Notes: a model not told the origin generated them from the sequence alone. Positions 21,263 to 32,212 are shown, numbered from the stretch's first letter. The stretch is 64,000 nucleotides of DNA from Gonocerus acuteangulatus (GCA_946811695.1 OX328132.1:122586235-122650234), one strand, 5' to 3'. Numbers and translations are program-made.

Positions 21263-24200
21263 TTAAACAGTTACAGTGTTCATTTCAGGGTTTGGGAAAA
21301 GGAGGGATAGGGATGATACGGATCTTTTAAGCTCTGAGCCGGAAGCAGTGCGGACTCTCACTACGCGTACAACGCCGTCACTGCCGGGATGAGTTTGAGT
21401 TATACGGGCAAGTGGCCATTGTCCTAAAGGATTCTTCTTTTCGATGAGGACCACGATGCTTCCGACATTGAGTGAAGGATCTTCAGACTTCTTCCATTTG
21501 TACCGTTGCTGAAGATGGTGGATGTATTCTTTGCTCCACCTTTTCCAAGTATACTGAATGCGACTGTCAATGAGCTGCCAGCGGGAGAGCATGTTGAGAG
21601 GTACGTCGCTGAGATCTTCGACGGGTGGTGCATGCATAGATGTTCCAATTAGAAAATGAGCCGGCGTGAGGATATCTAGCTCATAGGGATCATCGTTTAG
21701 AGGGCACAAAGGACGTGAATTTAGCAAAGCTTCAATTTTTGTGAAGATCGTCGCTAACTCTTCGAACGTCATTGGATGGCTACCAACAGAAGCAGGCAGT
21801 AGTTTCTTCACGGACTTAATGCCAGCCTCCCACAAGCCTCCAAAGTGTGGTGAATGAGGTGGAATGAAATGCCACTCTATACCCTTGTCGGCGAGGTGCG
21901 TTTGAATGGCAGTAGAATGTTGTGAAATGAAGGAATAGACATCCTTTAAGTAGCGGGAAGCACCGACGAAGTTTGTTCCATTGTCGGAATGTATGGCTTT
22001 TGGAAGACCCCGACGTGATATAAATCTATCCAGCGCTGCCAAGAATGAAGGCGTGGAGAGGGAAGATACTGCTTCTAAATGGAGTGCTTTGGTAGAAAAG
22101 CAGACAAATAGGCATAAATATGCTTTAGATATGATAGGTTTTCGACGTAGAGAGTCTCTTACTGAGAAAGGACCGCCGAAATCAATACCTACCTGGAGAA
22201 AAGGTCTAATCATTTCAAACCTAGAGCTTGGAAGAGGAGCCATAATAGGGATTTTTGCCTTTGGTTGGCGTCGACGGCAGATTATGCAACGACGAATGAA
22301 GCCTTTTATGTATCTTGTCGCAGATGGTATCCAATATCTCTGCCGGAGAAGGTTGAGTGTAAGATTTGCACCGGCATGAAAATAATTATTATGGATCTCG
22401 CTGACTAAAAGATAGGTAAGATGAGAGTAAGTTGGTAAAATTGTTGGATGACGGGCTGAGAGAGAGATGGGAGCATTGTTTAGTCTTCCGCCCACTCTAA
22501 TAATACCCAGTTCGTCAAGAAATGGTTGAAGAGCTTGTAGATTAGGAGAATTTATACCTTTTGGGAAGGCAGAATTTTGGACTAACGTTATGCATTTGTT
22601 CATTGCATCGGAGATTTCCTTAGCCCTGACTGGGGATGAGAGTTGAATTTTGGCATTGTCTCCGGAGGACGTGGCTCTCGCCCGAGTTGAAAGGCGGATA
22701 ATCCTGTCGATGACATGGAGTAGAGTCCTCAGATTGCTAAAACGCAAAAGCCATTGCGGTTCAGGTGACACTGTTGACGTGCCGAGAAAAGCTGAAGTGG
22801 CTTGCAGTTTGGCATTGGAGAGCGTGATGGGCCAGTCATGAGGGTTTAATTTTAGCCAGCTCGGGCCGTGCCACCAAAGATGATGGTTCTGTATTTCGGA
22901 AGGATTCATGCCTCGCGATGATATGTCGGCAGGGTTTTCCTTGGATCTTACATGGTGCCAGTCATCAAGACGTGTTTTATCCAGCATAGATGTTACTCGA
23001 TTAGCTTCAAAGACGGCTAGCTGATGACTGGGTGTTCGAAGCCATGCTAAAGCAACTGCGGAATCGGTAAAAAGATACACGCGTGTTGGGCAAGGATAAG
23101 GATCGAACTTCAAAGATGCAAGCAAGCTCGAAAGAAGCAAGGCCCCACATAACTCTAAGCGTGAAATAGAATGGAACTTTATGGGGGCTACCTTTGTTTT
23201 TGCCTTCACTAGCGTGACACACACCTTGCCGCTTGAAGTTTCCGTTCGCAGATAGAAAACGGCTGAATAAGCCTTTGTTGAAGCGTCACAAAATCCAATT
23301 AAATCAACTCTATTTACAGTGGAATAGGGAATGAAGCGTGGAATACATATTTGAGAAAGGTAATTCCAAGAGCCAATAAATTTGGACCAACCTTCTATAA
23401 AATGCTGCGGAAGTGGAGTGTCCCAATCTAGGTTTAAAAACCACAACTGCTGTAGGAAGATTTTAGCAGTTAGCACAACTGGGGCCAGAAAGCCTAAAGG
23501 ATCAAATATTCTTGCAATGGTTGATAAGACCGACCTCTTAGTCATGATGCTAGATGGCTCACTGATGGAGTATTTGAAGTGATCTGTGGTAGGGTCCCAT
23601 CTTAAACCAAGAACCTTGATAGAAGGTAATTCATCAGGCTGTATTGCAATCATACTGGTGCTGGGAGAAACATCCTTTGGGAGAATTTCTGGTTTGTTAG
23701 AAGCCCATTTGTCGAGCGTGAAACCACCACTAGAAAAGCATTTAATTAATTGCAAACACAATTCTTTGCCTTCTTCAACGGAGTTGGCACCTGTGACTAC
23801 GTCGTCGACAAACATGTCACGAAGTATGCATTTCGAAGCTAGAGGAAATCTATCAGCTTCTAGCGTTGCGAGTTCTCTGATTGTCCTGATAGCTTGGAAC
23901 GCGCTTGATCGGAGGCCATAGGTAACCGTATTAAGCTCATATTCTTGAATTTCTTTGTTTGGGTCGTCCCGCCAAATAATATGTTGATATATCCGTTGCT
24001 TAGGATGAATTAAGATTTGGCGGTACATTTTGACAACGTCAGTGATGATTACTACAGAATGGAATCGAAGGCGAAGCAGAATGTCGCCAACGTCTGCCTG
24101 GAGTTTAGGTCCAGAAAGTAGCTGATCGTTAATACTTGATGTGGTTGAGGTACAGGACCCATCAAATACAACCCTAATCTTCGTATCCTTGTAAACAGCA

Positions 24201-26611
24201 TGGTGAGGAATTAGATAAGAAGAAGATATAGCTGTCTTGCTCATGTGTCCCAACTCTTCATATTTGCAAAGGAAGTCAGAGTATTCGTTAAACAATGATG
24301 GATTGTGGCGAAATTTACGCTCTAAGTGGAAGAGGCGTTTTTTGGCTTGAATTCGATTATCTCCAAGATTAGATTCGCCCTTGAATGGGAATTGGAGAAC
24401 AAAGCGACCGGATGAAGTGCGGGTATAGGTGTCCTTGAAATGTTGCTCACAGTATTCATCTTCAGGGGAAACTAATGAAGCTTGACTGGGTTCTTCTAAC
24501 TGCCAAAACTGCTTAAGTTGGTTTTGTATGTCCAACTGAGAATATGCAACAAGACTGGTGTCGCTAAATGGGAAGTCAGAAGATATAGGCCCAGATACAA
24601 CGTCACCAAAAACAGTGGGGGTTAGAAAAGGTAGTCCTGCTCTCACTGGATTAGGTGCGCCAGATACAATTAAGTGCCACACATCAGAACCAAGCAATAA
24701 GTCAATATCCTTGGGGGTGCCAAACTTTGGATCAGCTAGCTTAAATGAGCTGAACGCTTCTACAATATGCTGAGGTATTGGACATAGTGGAAGAAATGAA
24801 GTAATTTGAGGAATGACGAGGGCGTTTAGTCCAAGAGATATCTCTGTGTTATGCTGAGAATGAAGTGTACATCGAACTCTACCCGAGATAGGAATAGATA
24901 TATTGTTGCCTAATCCGTGGATTTTCTGAAAGGTTTCATGAATTGGAAGTTTCAATTGTCGAGCACATTTCATGGTGATAAAAGAGCGTGTGCTTCCTGA
25001 GTCAAGTAAAGCTCGAAAAGAGTGCAAACTTTGATTACTATCCTCAACAAGTACAATAGCGGTTCCTAGCAGGACCTGGTCAGTGGGTGACATGTAGGAA
25101 CTATAGCAGAGGTTTTTCGAGTGGTCCTGAAGGTGTAGGGCTTGCCCTAAATTGGTCGAAGGATGAGCTGGTGGAGGTTTATTTTGAGAATTGAAATCGT
25201 GCAGAAGACAATGATGGCGCTCTTTACAATATCTGCATGTGTTTTTGGAATGACAGACCTTGGTTGAATGTGATGACCTCAGGCAATTGTGGCAACCCTT
25301 CCATTTTGAGGTAAAGTTCTTTCGCTCGATAATATCAAGTTGAGCGAATTTGTGACAATACAGAAGATTGTGTTGACCTTGACAAAAAGGACATGGTGCA
25401 GAAGGATTTTCCGCGGCTTCTACTGGAGGTGAAGATGCGCGTGTAGGAGATGATCGGCTAGTTGGAGTCACAGCCTTAGACAACGAAACGCTGGCCCTAT
25501 TAGAATGGTTTAAGGGAGTCTTGGAAAAACGACTTGACGAGCCAGAGTTTTCTCCGCTAGATAACATAGCAAGATCGTAACGACGAGATGATTTTGATGG
25601 AAAACGTTGGTTGGATCGTTTCTGATTTCCTGAAGAAGCATGAGAATGCTGAAAGCTTGAACTTTCGTCACTAGACAGCCGAAGCGCAAGGTAACCATTT
25701 CGAATAAATTTTATTAAATCTTCAGTTGAAGGGAATTCTTTTCCTAGCTGATCTAGCTCGAATTTCTGACGTGTAGTAGAGTCTAAAGTTCTGAGTGCAA
25801 GGAAGGATAATATCATATCATCAGGATTATCAAGACCTAGAGCCTTGAACGATGCTATACTGTCTGAAACGTTAGTAGTAAATCCCAATAAATTTGATAA
25901 GGGACTAGAATTTTTATTAAATCTAAAATTGAGAATTCTTTCGAGATAAAAATTAGCTATGACTCTCTTATTATCATAAGCATTGTTCAAAGCCTCCCAA
26001 GCTAAGGGATAGTTGTCATCGGTTATTTTAAAATGAGAAACTAGCGCTAAGGCCTCTCCTGATAAACAAGATAATAAATGGTGGAATTTTTCAACAGGTT
26101 TTAAGGACGGGTCAGAGTCCATTAAGCTCAGGAATGTATCCCTGAAAAATCCCCAAGATTGAATATGACCTGAAAATACTGGAGGTTTGATGGTCGGTAA
26201 TGAAGATTTAGCTCTGGCTTCACTAAAGGAAGTGGTATTAGCTGTTGTATCCTTAGTCGCAAGTGTTTCTTTCTCGATCTCGAGTTTTAAAGCCTCAGCG
26301 TTGTGAATGATATCGAAGAGACTAGTTCTTTGTGCGGCCTCGACGTCGGTAGGAAACCCGCTAGGATCACAGGATTTTACAAAGCAAGCTTCTAACTTGT
26401 CCCAATTGGCATTGAATTCGGATACGAGTGCTTGGGCAAAGGACAATTTTATCAAAAACAAACACTTTTTAGTACCATCCGTTTTTAATTGTTCAGTAAG
26501 CTCTCCGAGGGGAGTAATATCCTCAAAGAGTCTCTTAATCCTCTTTCTATAAATGTTTATATTGGCCAACATTTCCTCACTTTTTGGTGGGGGAAGAACT
26601 GGTGGAGCCAT
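21263..26611 (-). CDS. BEL/Pao Gag-Pol polyprotein, intact
   Basis: A 1782-codon frame without stop. Gag-like N-terminus (about residues 1-320) with the Pao capsid phrase PPVFSGHIQSWGFFRDTF (143-160). Zinc-knuckle region CPFCQGQH...CHNCLRSSHSTKVC...CRYCKERHHC (407-468). Aspartic protease with DSGS (537-540). Reverse transcriptase with FDGSC (816-820), a catalytic D in IITDVVKMYR (about 858) and FVDD (934-937). RNase H with FCDAS (D1109), RLELCGALL (E1153), LFTDSAVAL (D1183) and NPADISSRG (D1229). Integrase with an HHCC finger ending CIICRRRQ (1442-1449) and catalytic D1477 (VGIDFGGP), D1543 (HSDNGTNF) and E1595 (GGLWEAG), then a C-terminal BEL-type domain. Order PR-RT-RH-IN and the absence of an env frame fit BEL/Pao. 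All catalytic residues are present, so the protein could be functional. Confidence 0.97.
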   Translation of the reverse strand: MAPPVLPPPKSEEMLANINIYRKRIKRLFEDITPLGELTEQLKTDGTKKCLFLIKLSFAQALVSEFNANWDKLEACFVKSCDPSGFPTDVEAAQRTSLFDIIHNAEALKLEIEKETLATKDTTANTTSFSEARAKSSLPTIKPPVFSGHIQSWGFFRDTFLSLMDSDPSLKPVEKFHHLLSCLSGEALALVSHFKITDDNYPLAWEALNNAYDNKRVIANFYLERILNFRFNKNSSPLSNLLGFTTNVSDSIASFKALGLDNPDDMILSFLALRTLDSTTRQKFELDQLGKEFPSTEDLIKFIRNGYLALRLSSDESSSFQHSHASSGNQKRSNQRFPSKSSRRYDLAMLSSGENSGSSSRFSKTPLNHSNRASVSLSKAVTPTSRSSPTRASSPPVEAAENPSAPCPFCQGQHNLLYCHKFAQLDIIERKNFTSKWKGCHNCLRSSHSTKVCHSKNTCRYCKERHHCLLHDFNSQNKPPPAHPSTNLGQALHLQDHSKNLCYSSYMSPTDQVLLGTAIVLVEDSNQSLHSFRALLDSGSTRSFITMKCARQLKLPIHETFQKIHGLGNNISIPISGRVRCTLHSQHNTEISLGLNALVIPQITSFLPLCPIPQHIVEAFSSFKLADPKFGTPKDIDLLLGSDVWHLIVSGAPNPVRAGLPFLTPTVFGDVVSGPISSDFPFSDTSLVAYSQLDIQNQLKQFWQLEEPSQASLVSPEDEYCEQHFKDTYTRTSSGRFVLQFPFKGESNLGDNRIQAKKRLFHLERKFRHNPSLFNEYSDFLCKYEELGHMSKTAISSSYLIPHHAVYKDTKIRVVFDGSCTSTTSSINDQLLSGPKLQADVGDILLRLRFHSVVIITDVVKMYRQILIHPKQRIYQHIIWRDDPNKEIQEYELNTVTYGLRSSAFQAIRTIRELATLEADRFPLASKCILRDMFVDDVVTGANSVEEGKELCLQLIKCFSSGGFTLDKWASNKPEILPKDVSPSTSMIAIQPDELPSIKVLGLRWDPTTDHFKYSISEPSSIMTKRSVLSTIARIFDPLGFLAPVVLTAKIFLQQLWFLNLDWDTPLPQHFIEGWSKFIGSWNYLSQICIPRFIPYSTVNRVDLIGFCDASTKAYSAVFYLRTETSSGKVCVTLVKAKTKVAPIKFHSISRLELCGALLLSSLLASLKFDPYPCPTRVYLFTDSAVALAWLRTPSHQLAVFEANRVTSMLDKTRLDDWHHVRSKENPADISSRGMNPSEIQNHHLWWHGPSWLKLNPHDWPITLSNAKLQATSAFLGTSTVSPEPQWLLRFSNLRTLLHVIDRIIRLSTRARATSSGDNAKIQLSSPVRAKEISDAMNKCITLVQNSAFPKGINSPNLQALQPFLDELGIIRVGGRLNNAPISLSARHPTILPTYSHLTYLLVSEIHNNYFHAGANLTLNLLRQRYWIPSATRYIKGFIRRCIICRRRQPKAKIPIMAPLPSSRFEMIRPFLQVGIDFGGPFSVRDSLRRKPIISKAYLCLFVCFSTKALHLEAVSSLSTPSFLAALDRFISRRGLPKAIHSDNGTNFVGASRYLKDVYSFISQHSTAIQTHLADKGIEWHFIPPHSPHFGGLWEAGIKSVKKLLPASVGSHPMTFEELATIFTKIEALLNSRPLCPLNDDPYELDILTPAHFLIGTSMHAPPVEDLSDVPLNMLSRWQLIDSRIQYTWKRWSKEYIHHLQQRYKWKKSEDPSLNVGSIVVLIEKKNPLGQWPLARITQTHPGSDGVVRVVRVRTASGSELKRSVSSLSLLFPNPEMNTVTV

Positions 26612-26865
26612 ATTTGAAAAGGATATTTATAAAATGATCGAAAATAAAAGGAAATGGATTAAAACAGGAAACAATTTGAGGATTAAGAAAATAAATAGAA
26701 AAGAAATTGGTAGGAAAACGCCTGAAAAGAAATGTAAGAAAAATAGAAATAATATATAGAAGAAAAATACTAAAATTAGAAATATATGTTTATATATGAT
26801 AATAGTAATTTGTTTAAAAAATAGGCGGTATGCTGGTTACAAATTATCTTGGCCGGAGGACCATA
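26612..26865 (-). promoter_or_regulatory. BEL leader with candidate primer-binding site
   Basis: The 254-bp leader lies between the 5' LTR and the ATG. Three bases inside the LTR (minus strand) is TGGTCCTCCGGCC (26851-26863 region), which begins with the TGG expected to pair with a tRNA 3' CCA. I cannot say which tRNA. Confidence 0.5.
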
Positions 26866-28250
26866 TGTTAATGCTCAGCACCAAATTGCTAGTGAAATGT
26901 ATATATATAGAAAAGGTTGATGAGAAAATGGAGCTGAACATAAAGGTGCCTATTATTGAGGCTAAATGAAAAACTATATAGAATGATAGAAAAAGAAATT
27001 GAATTATTTATTTGAAATTATAAGAAAAAAATATCTCCTTATGGAGCAGACACTGGTTAGTATGTTAGATTTGAAAAATAAGAAAAAAATATTAAACTTC
27101 TGTGCGAATGAAAATAATAGAAATATAAGCATGTACAAAACAGCTGATGATCGGGCGAATAGTGGCCGCTGAGATTAAAAACGTCCGTCACGCAGGAGCT
27201 GCATAACTAAGCACTTTCCTCAGAATTTGGGTAGTGTAGACTGCTTTCCAGAACAATTTGCTTAAAATATCCTACATAAATAAAATAAAAACATGAATAG
27301 TTCTCTTTTAAATTTGTAATGAGTAACTGATCAATTAATAATTTGCTTCCAGAGTTATGTTTACACATGGTACCTATTACACTACGTAATAAATACAAAA
27401 AACCTCATATTATCGTATTTTGATCTAACGCAGGAACAGGATACAGTCACTCTAGTGGTAGAAAGCGCTCCTTGCGGCGGCTTTGTGAACCTACGTCTGA
27501 CGGGCTTTTCTATTGAAATATATTACAAATTAAACCCCCGCTTTCCGATTGACCATTCCAGCTCATTTTTACAACACTTCTTTCTCATGAGTTACCCACG
27601 ACGTATACCGCGTTTCGTTACAATACAGCAGAAATTACGACCGGTATGAGTATATTAAGAATTTGGGTCAAGAGTAAACCCCCCCTTCTAATGAACCGAT
27701 TTTTCGTTATTTTTACAACACATATTTACCTGTAGATTACCACTACGAATACCGAGTTTCGTCGAAATATACCAAAAATCACGGCTGGTAGTGGCGAATT
27801 GGTATTGTGGGTCCGGTTTAAACCCCCCCTCCTAATGAACCGATTTAGTTTATTTTTACAACAGTTATTTACCTGTGGATTACCACTACGAATACCGAGT
27901 TTCATCGAAATATACCAAAAATCACGGCTGGTAGTGGCGAATTGGTATTGTGGGTCCGGAGTAAACCCCCCCTTCTAATGAACCGATTTAGTTCATTTTT
28001 ATATCTCACTTTTCTCTCTATATTACCACTACGAATACCAAGTGTCGTTGAAATATAACAAATATTACGGCTGACATAATCAAATTAGTGTTTTGGGTTC
28101 GGGGTAAACCCCCCCTTCCGGTGGACCGACTTTGGTGGTTAACGAACTCGTTCAATCGTTTGCTAATTGAATGCTATATACCAAGTTTCGTGACGAAAAA
28201 ACAAAAACTCTGGCCGCTATCGTGTTAACAGACACATATATATATATATA

Positions 28251-28300
<50 letters not shown>

Positions 28301-28998
28301 TATATATAAATTTTAACGGGGGTCATTTTCGGTGTCTACTAGGTAGGATCGATAAAGATTTGAAGAAATTTTTCAAAAATTCCGTCATGAGTCCAACCTC
28401 AATAGCTACTTTCCTTCGGAGGAAAGTGCTAAAAGGATTATAGTCTCGCTTATCTGGTTGATGCTGCGTCTCCCCTGTAGCCGCTGACGCCAGGTTGAAA
28501 ATCGGAGCTTGGCGGGGCTTCGAAGAAGTTGTACCTCCAGAGAATGGATGCAGCATGCGGTAAGGTGCTCACAATGGCCTCAAGCACGTGCTGTTCCTCA
28601 GGGACGTAAGGCTGAACTTCTCCTAAGGGAGTCGAGGCTGTACTCTTCCTAAGGGAGCCAAGGCTGTACTCATGCTAAGGGAGTCAAGGCTGCACTGACT
28701 TAGGGCGGGCAACTCGCAAATCCGCGCCTTTGCTGTCCTGGGCCCGTAAAGTGCTGCCCTCATTAGAATATTGCACCGGGAGGTGGCGGACTCTCTAGGC
28801 TCGAGGGTAAACCAGCCGTCCTATCGGCAGAGATAAGGGCAATCCCGAAGAGGATTAAGATTGTCTGATAACCGTCTCCGGGCTTGTATCTCAGCTGCCA
28901 GGCTATTCCCCTATAACTAGGCGCTAAGATATTTGCGATACAACAATTGAATAAAATGTACTAAATAATTTATAACTTATACTACTTGGTCTCTAACA
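26866..28998 (-). repeat. BEL 5' LTR, split by a Y element
   Basis: Pieces 26866-27180 and 28431-28998 make an LTR of about 883 bp that matches the 3' LTR. The insertion lies in an A-run (GATTAAAA...AAAAGGATT). Confidence 0.93.
27181..28430 (+). mobile_element. family Y copy nested in the BEL 5' LTR
   Basis: The 5' end ACGTCCGTCACGCAGGAGCT resembles that of X. AGCACTTTCCTC lies about 28 nt in. About 3.5 tandem units of 143 bp follow (AATGAACCGAT at 27691, 27834 and 27977), then a (TA)n tract (28235-28296). After it AAATTTTAACGGGGGTCATT is homologous to the same place in X. The 3' end is a hairpin (CTTTCC-TTC-GGAGGAAAG) ending AAGTGCT. No coding region is seen. Confidence 0.88.
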
Positions 28999-29909
28999 CT
29001 TTGTATACTTTCCTTAATATTTCGAAAAAGGTTGAGAATCTTGCGAAACGTAAGATCACCATTAGAAAGATTACTAAATGCTCTACAAAAATGGCTCTAA
29101 TGAAAGTTTTGATTAGGCGATGTCAATCGAAGAAATAAGGGCTTAAACCTTTAAAGTAATTTATTTCGCTTATTCGAACTGTTCTTTTTGTCTTTGATTT
29201 TGGTACTTAGAATTATGGGATTCGGTTGAAACATTTTCTGCATGTTCGAATTTCATCAACACTAATATGTTCAAATTTTGGTTACGTTTGGAGAAAAGAA
29301 AGGGTTAAAATAAAATATTTTATTAACAGACAAGAAAAGTTTTGGTAACTTTGTATACTTTCGTTAGTATCTCGAAAACCGTTGACAATCTTGGGAAGCA
29401 GAAGGTTTCCATTCGAAAGCTTACTAAATGCTCTACAAAAAAGGTTCTAAAGAAAGTTTTAATTAGGCGTTGTCAATCGGAGAAATAAGTGCTTAAAATT
29501 TTAAAGTAATTCATTTCGTTTATTCGAACTGTTCTTTTTGTCTGTTTTATTCCTTGTTATTTTTAAATTTCTTATAGTCGGATAATGTATTTGACAATAA
29601 AACAGATTAAGTAAAATAAGAAGATCAATTTATTGTTAAAAATGTAGCGTTCAAAGAGAGAGATCCCAAGGCTTTCCAAATGCCTCAGAGTGGAGGCCTT
29701 TCTGCCCGACTTATGGGATAGCTGACCCATACAGGTAAGATTGTAAATCAAGACCTATCAAGACTGGTTTGTTTGAGATTTCATTTGGATAGGTGTTTCG
29801 CTATTGATCTAAACAAAGTAATAACTGTTTCTATTTTATGCCTTCATAAACACTAAAGATAAGAACGGAACCGCGCTAAGATGACGCAGTTCCTGCGAAT
29901 CGGACTTTT
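28999..29909 (-). mobile_element. family X copy A, 5' half
   Basis: It resumes copy A after the BEL element at CTTTGTATACTTTCC. Two ~349-bp units are seen (ACTTTGTATACTTTC at 28998 and 29347). The terminus at 29909 reads, on the minus strand, GTCCGATTCGCAGGAACTGC with AGCGCGGTTCC inside, followed by a T-run. Together with 16261-16894 the copy is about 1.54 kb. Confidence 0.88.
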
Positions 29910-29923
29910 TATTAAGTCGGGAC

Positions 29924-31133
29924 CAGGGTTGGGCAAACGTTAGCGGTCGCTTATATCTAATACCTTCTCGCTAATTTAGCGGTACTGATAAGAGCCTGCA
30001 CTAACGATTAGCGCATAGCGACGGCAGTGCGCTAATCGCTAATTTATTCATGAAATGTTTAAATATCGTGATAGCTAATAGCTTTAGCTATAGTTACAAC
30101 ATTTTGTCATCTAAAAGTACACTTCCGGTCTGCTCTGAGCCCGCGGGCATGCACCGCATATAACTTTAGGTAAAACTGAAGTTTAGCGTCCTCCAAACCG
30201 ATTTCTTTCAAATTTTGTACAATAACGTATTTTGATGCACTAAATACGAATCCGTTAAAAAAAAAGTTCGCATACTTATAGTTAGGCAAAACTGCAGTTA
30301 AGTGTCCTCCAAACCGATTTCTTTCAAATTTTGTACAATAACGTATTTTGATGCACTAAACACGAATCCGTTTAAAAAAAAGTTCGCATTCAACTAGGAA
30401 AGAAGTTATTAAGCACTAAAGTTCGCTGTTATGGGGGTTATAAGAGCTAATGAAAACAACTAAATTTGTCAACATGCGCATGCGTGCTTATGGAAAAGTT
30501 TGTAATAAAGAAGTTTAATTGAAATTTAATTTTTAATTCCGCGATGTGTCCACGGAACATAGCGTCTCAAGAAGAAGAAGAAAGCTAAGAAGGATGTCTT
30601 GGATGCCCTTAAAATTGACAATATTTTTGAATAAATGGTTTATGAACATTTCAAACGAGAGTTCTCTGTTTCCCAATGTTACATATCTGCGCATGCGCGT
30701 GTTTACAAATACGCTGTTTACGCCTACTTTTATAACCTTCCTAACAGTGAACATTAGTGCTTAGTAACTTCTTTCCTAGTTGAATGCGAACTTTTTTTTT
30801 TAACGGATTCGTGTTTAGTGCATCAAAATACGTTATTGTACAAAATTTGAAAGAAATCGGTTTGGAGGACGCTAAACTTCAGTTTTACCTAAAGTTATAT
30901 GCGGTGCATGCCCCCGGCTCAGAGCAGACCGGAAGTGTACTTCGAGATGACCAAATGTTGTAACTATAGCTAAAGGTGTTAGCTATCACGACATTTAAAC
31001 ATTTCATGAATAAATTAGCGATTAGCGCACTGCCGTCGCTATGCGCTAATCGTTAGCGCAGGCTCTTATCAGTACCGCTAAATTAGCGAGAAGGTATTAG
31101 ATATTAGCGACCGCTAACGTTTGCCCAACCCTG
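29924..31133. mobile_element. hAT foldback element, 1.2 kb
   Basis: Perfect 8-bp duplication GTCGGGAC at 29916-29923 and 31134-31141. Ends are inverted CAGGGTTGGGCAAACG. The arms extend as near-perfect inverted repeats for hundreds of bases (for example CCAAACCGATTTCTTTC and its inverse), with one ~125-bp tandem duplication in the left arm (30166 and 30290). The centre (about 30430-30740) also pairs weakly. No transposase frame is present. Confidence 0.93.
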
Positions 31134-31260
31134 GTCGGGACCAATGTAGGCACCTCCATTGAGATGCGTGTGTTTATTTTCCTTCCGACAGTCGGTAGCT
31201 ATCGGATCTGATCGGATCAGGTCCAATGTAGGTTTCTCCTTAGACCAGACATCAGGGAAA
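31134..31260 (+). repeat. dispersed repeat hosting the hAT foldback
   Basis: It continues the target copy GTCGGGAC with CAATGTAGGCACCTCC and GATCGGATCAGG, shared in inverse with 15095-15245. Confidence 0.5.
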
Positions 31261-31472
31261 ATTAAATTCTGGATTAGATTTTTGATCGATTGTTTTATAA
31301 TAGTTTTATTTTGATATGTTTGTTGTTTTTCAGGTAAGAATACAGCTGTTCTCTGCTTCCACAGAAAAGGTAGGTTTGCAGTTTGTATAGCTATCTATAT
31401 CAAGAATTTCGTTTAATATACAAATTTTCTGTTCCTCTGTTCTAATGTAAGTCATTTAAAGCTGACCAGGCC
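31261..31472. other. unassigned sequence
   Basis: No gene or repeat is recognised. Confidence 0.4.
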
Positions 31473-31479
31473 TAGAGAA

Positions 31480-31911
31480 CAGTGTTGGGCAAAAATTATT
31501 CAGAATGATGAATAATGATTAATGGATAATTATTTCATTCAATGGTATTATTTCATTCATGAATGAAGAATAATTACTTTTATTCATTATTCGTTATTCT
31601 GTGAATGAAGTTTATGTTTTATTCACAAATTATTCGAATGATCATTCAGAATAAACATGTTTTAGTGAATAACGATAGATTTATTATAATGTTGGCAGCC
31701 AGAAATACGTATATATATGTGTGTATTTGAGTAGGATTATTCAGTAGACCAACTAGAAATAAATAATAACGAATGATGAATAATGAATGATGAATAACGA
31801 ATAATTCCTTGAATAATTCATGATGTACCTTGTGAATAAGATAATTCAGTGAATTATTCATCATTTACTAAAAATGTATTCGAATGATCATTCGAATAAT
31901 GCCCAACACTG
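31480..31911. mobile_element. hAT MITE, 432 bp
   Basis: The 8-bp duplication CTAGAGAA lies at 31472-31479 and 31912-31919. The left end is CAGTGTTGGGCA, the right end the inverse of CAGTGTTGGGCA. The interior is almost wholly built from ATTATTC, GAATGATCATTC and GAATAAT words and folds on itself. Confidence 0.93.
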
Positions 31912-32009
31912 CTAGAGAAATCATTTTCTCCAATCACACAGCGCTATGAGTAATTGGAGCTGACTTCATATGAATAATATAGCATACTTCTTGTATTGTT
32001 GAATCTTGT

Positions 32010-32010
<1 letters not shown>

Positions 32011-32042
<32 letters not shown>

Positions 32043-32212
32043 GGCGCATCAACAAATCTTGGCTATTAGCGCCGACATCCAGGGTCCAGGGTGCAGCCAG
32101 GAATTTTCTCAGCGAGCCCTGAGATGAGAAAATGTCTGGCACCGGAGGGGATCGAACCCACCATCTCCCGCTTATGAATCTGGCGTGCTAGCCACTAGAC
32201 CACGGGAGACCC
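32011..32212 (-). mobile_element. S1 SINE, full length
   Basis: Minus strand: head GGGTCTCCCGTGGTCTAGTG (A-box region), B box GGTTCGATCCC, a body with CCAGGATT-like and GCGCTAATAGCCAAG words, end GATGCGCCGT and a poly-A tail (the T-run 32011-32040). Possible flanking repeat TTGTAATT / CTGCAATT. Confidence 0.85.

Larger units (their letters stand above)
16895..28998 (-). mobile_element. BEL/Pao LTR retrotransposon with nested insertions
   Basis: The element starts TGTTAATGCTC and ends CTCTAACA, with the 5-bp duplication CTTTG at 16890-16894 and 28999-29003. It reads on the minus strand, so the 5' LTR is at 26866-28998 and the 3' LTR at 16895-21171. Each LTR carries a later insertion (X at 17061-20451, Y at 27181-28430). 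Net LTR length is about 885 bp. I count about four substitutions and three small indels between the LTRs, so insertion is recent. The internal part has a single long intact ORF. Confidence 0.95.

Noticed and set aside
21424..26552. Many short frames opposite or overlapping the BEL ORF
   Set aside because: They are shadows of an intact 1782-codon polyprotein.
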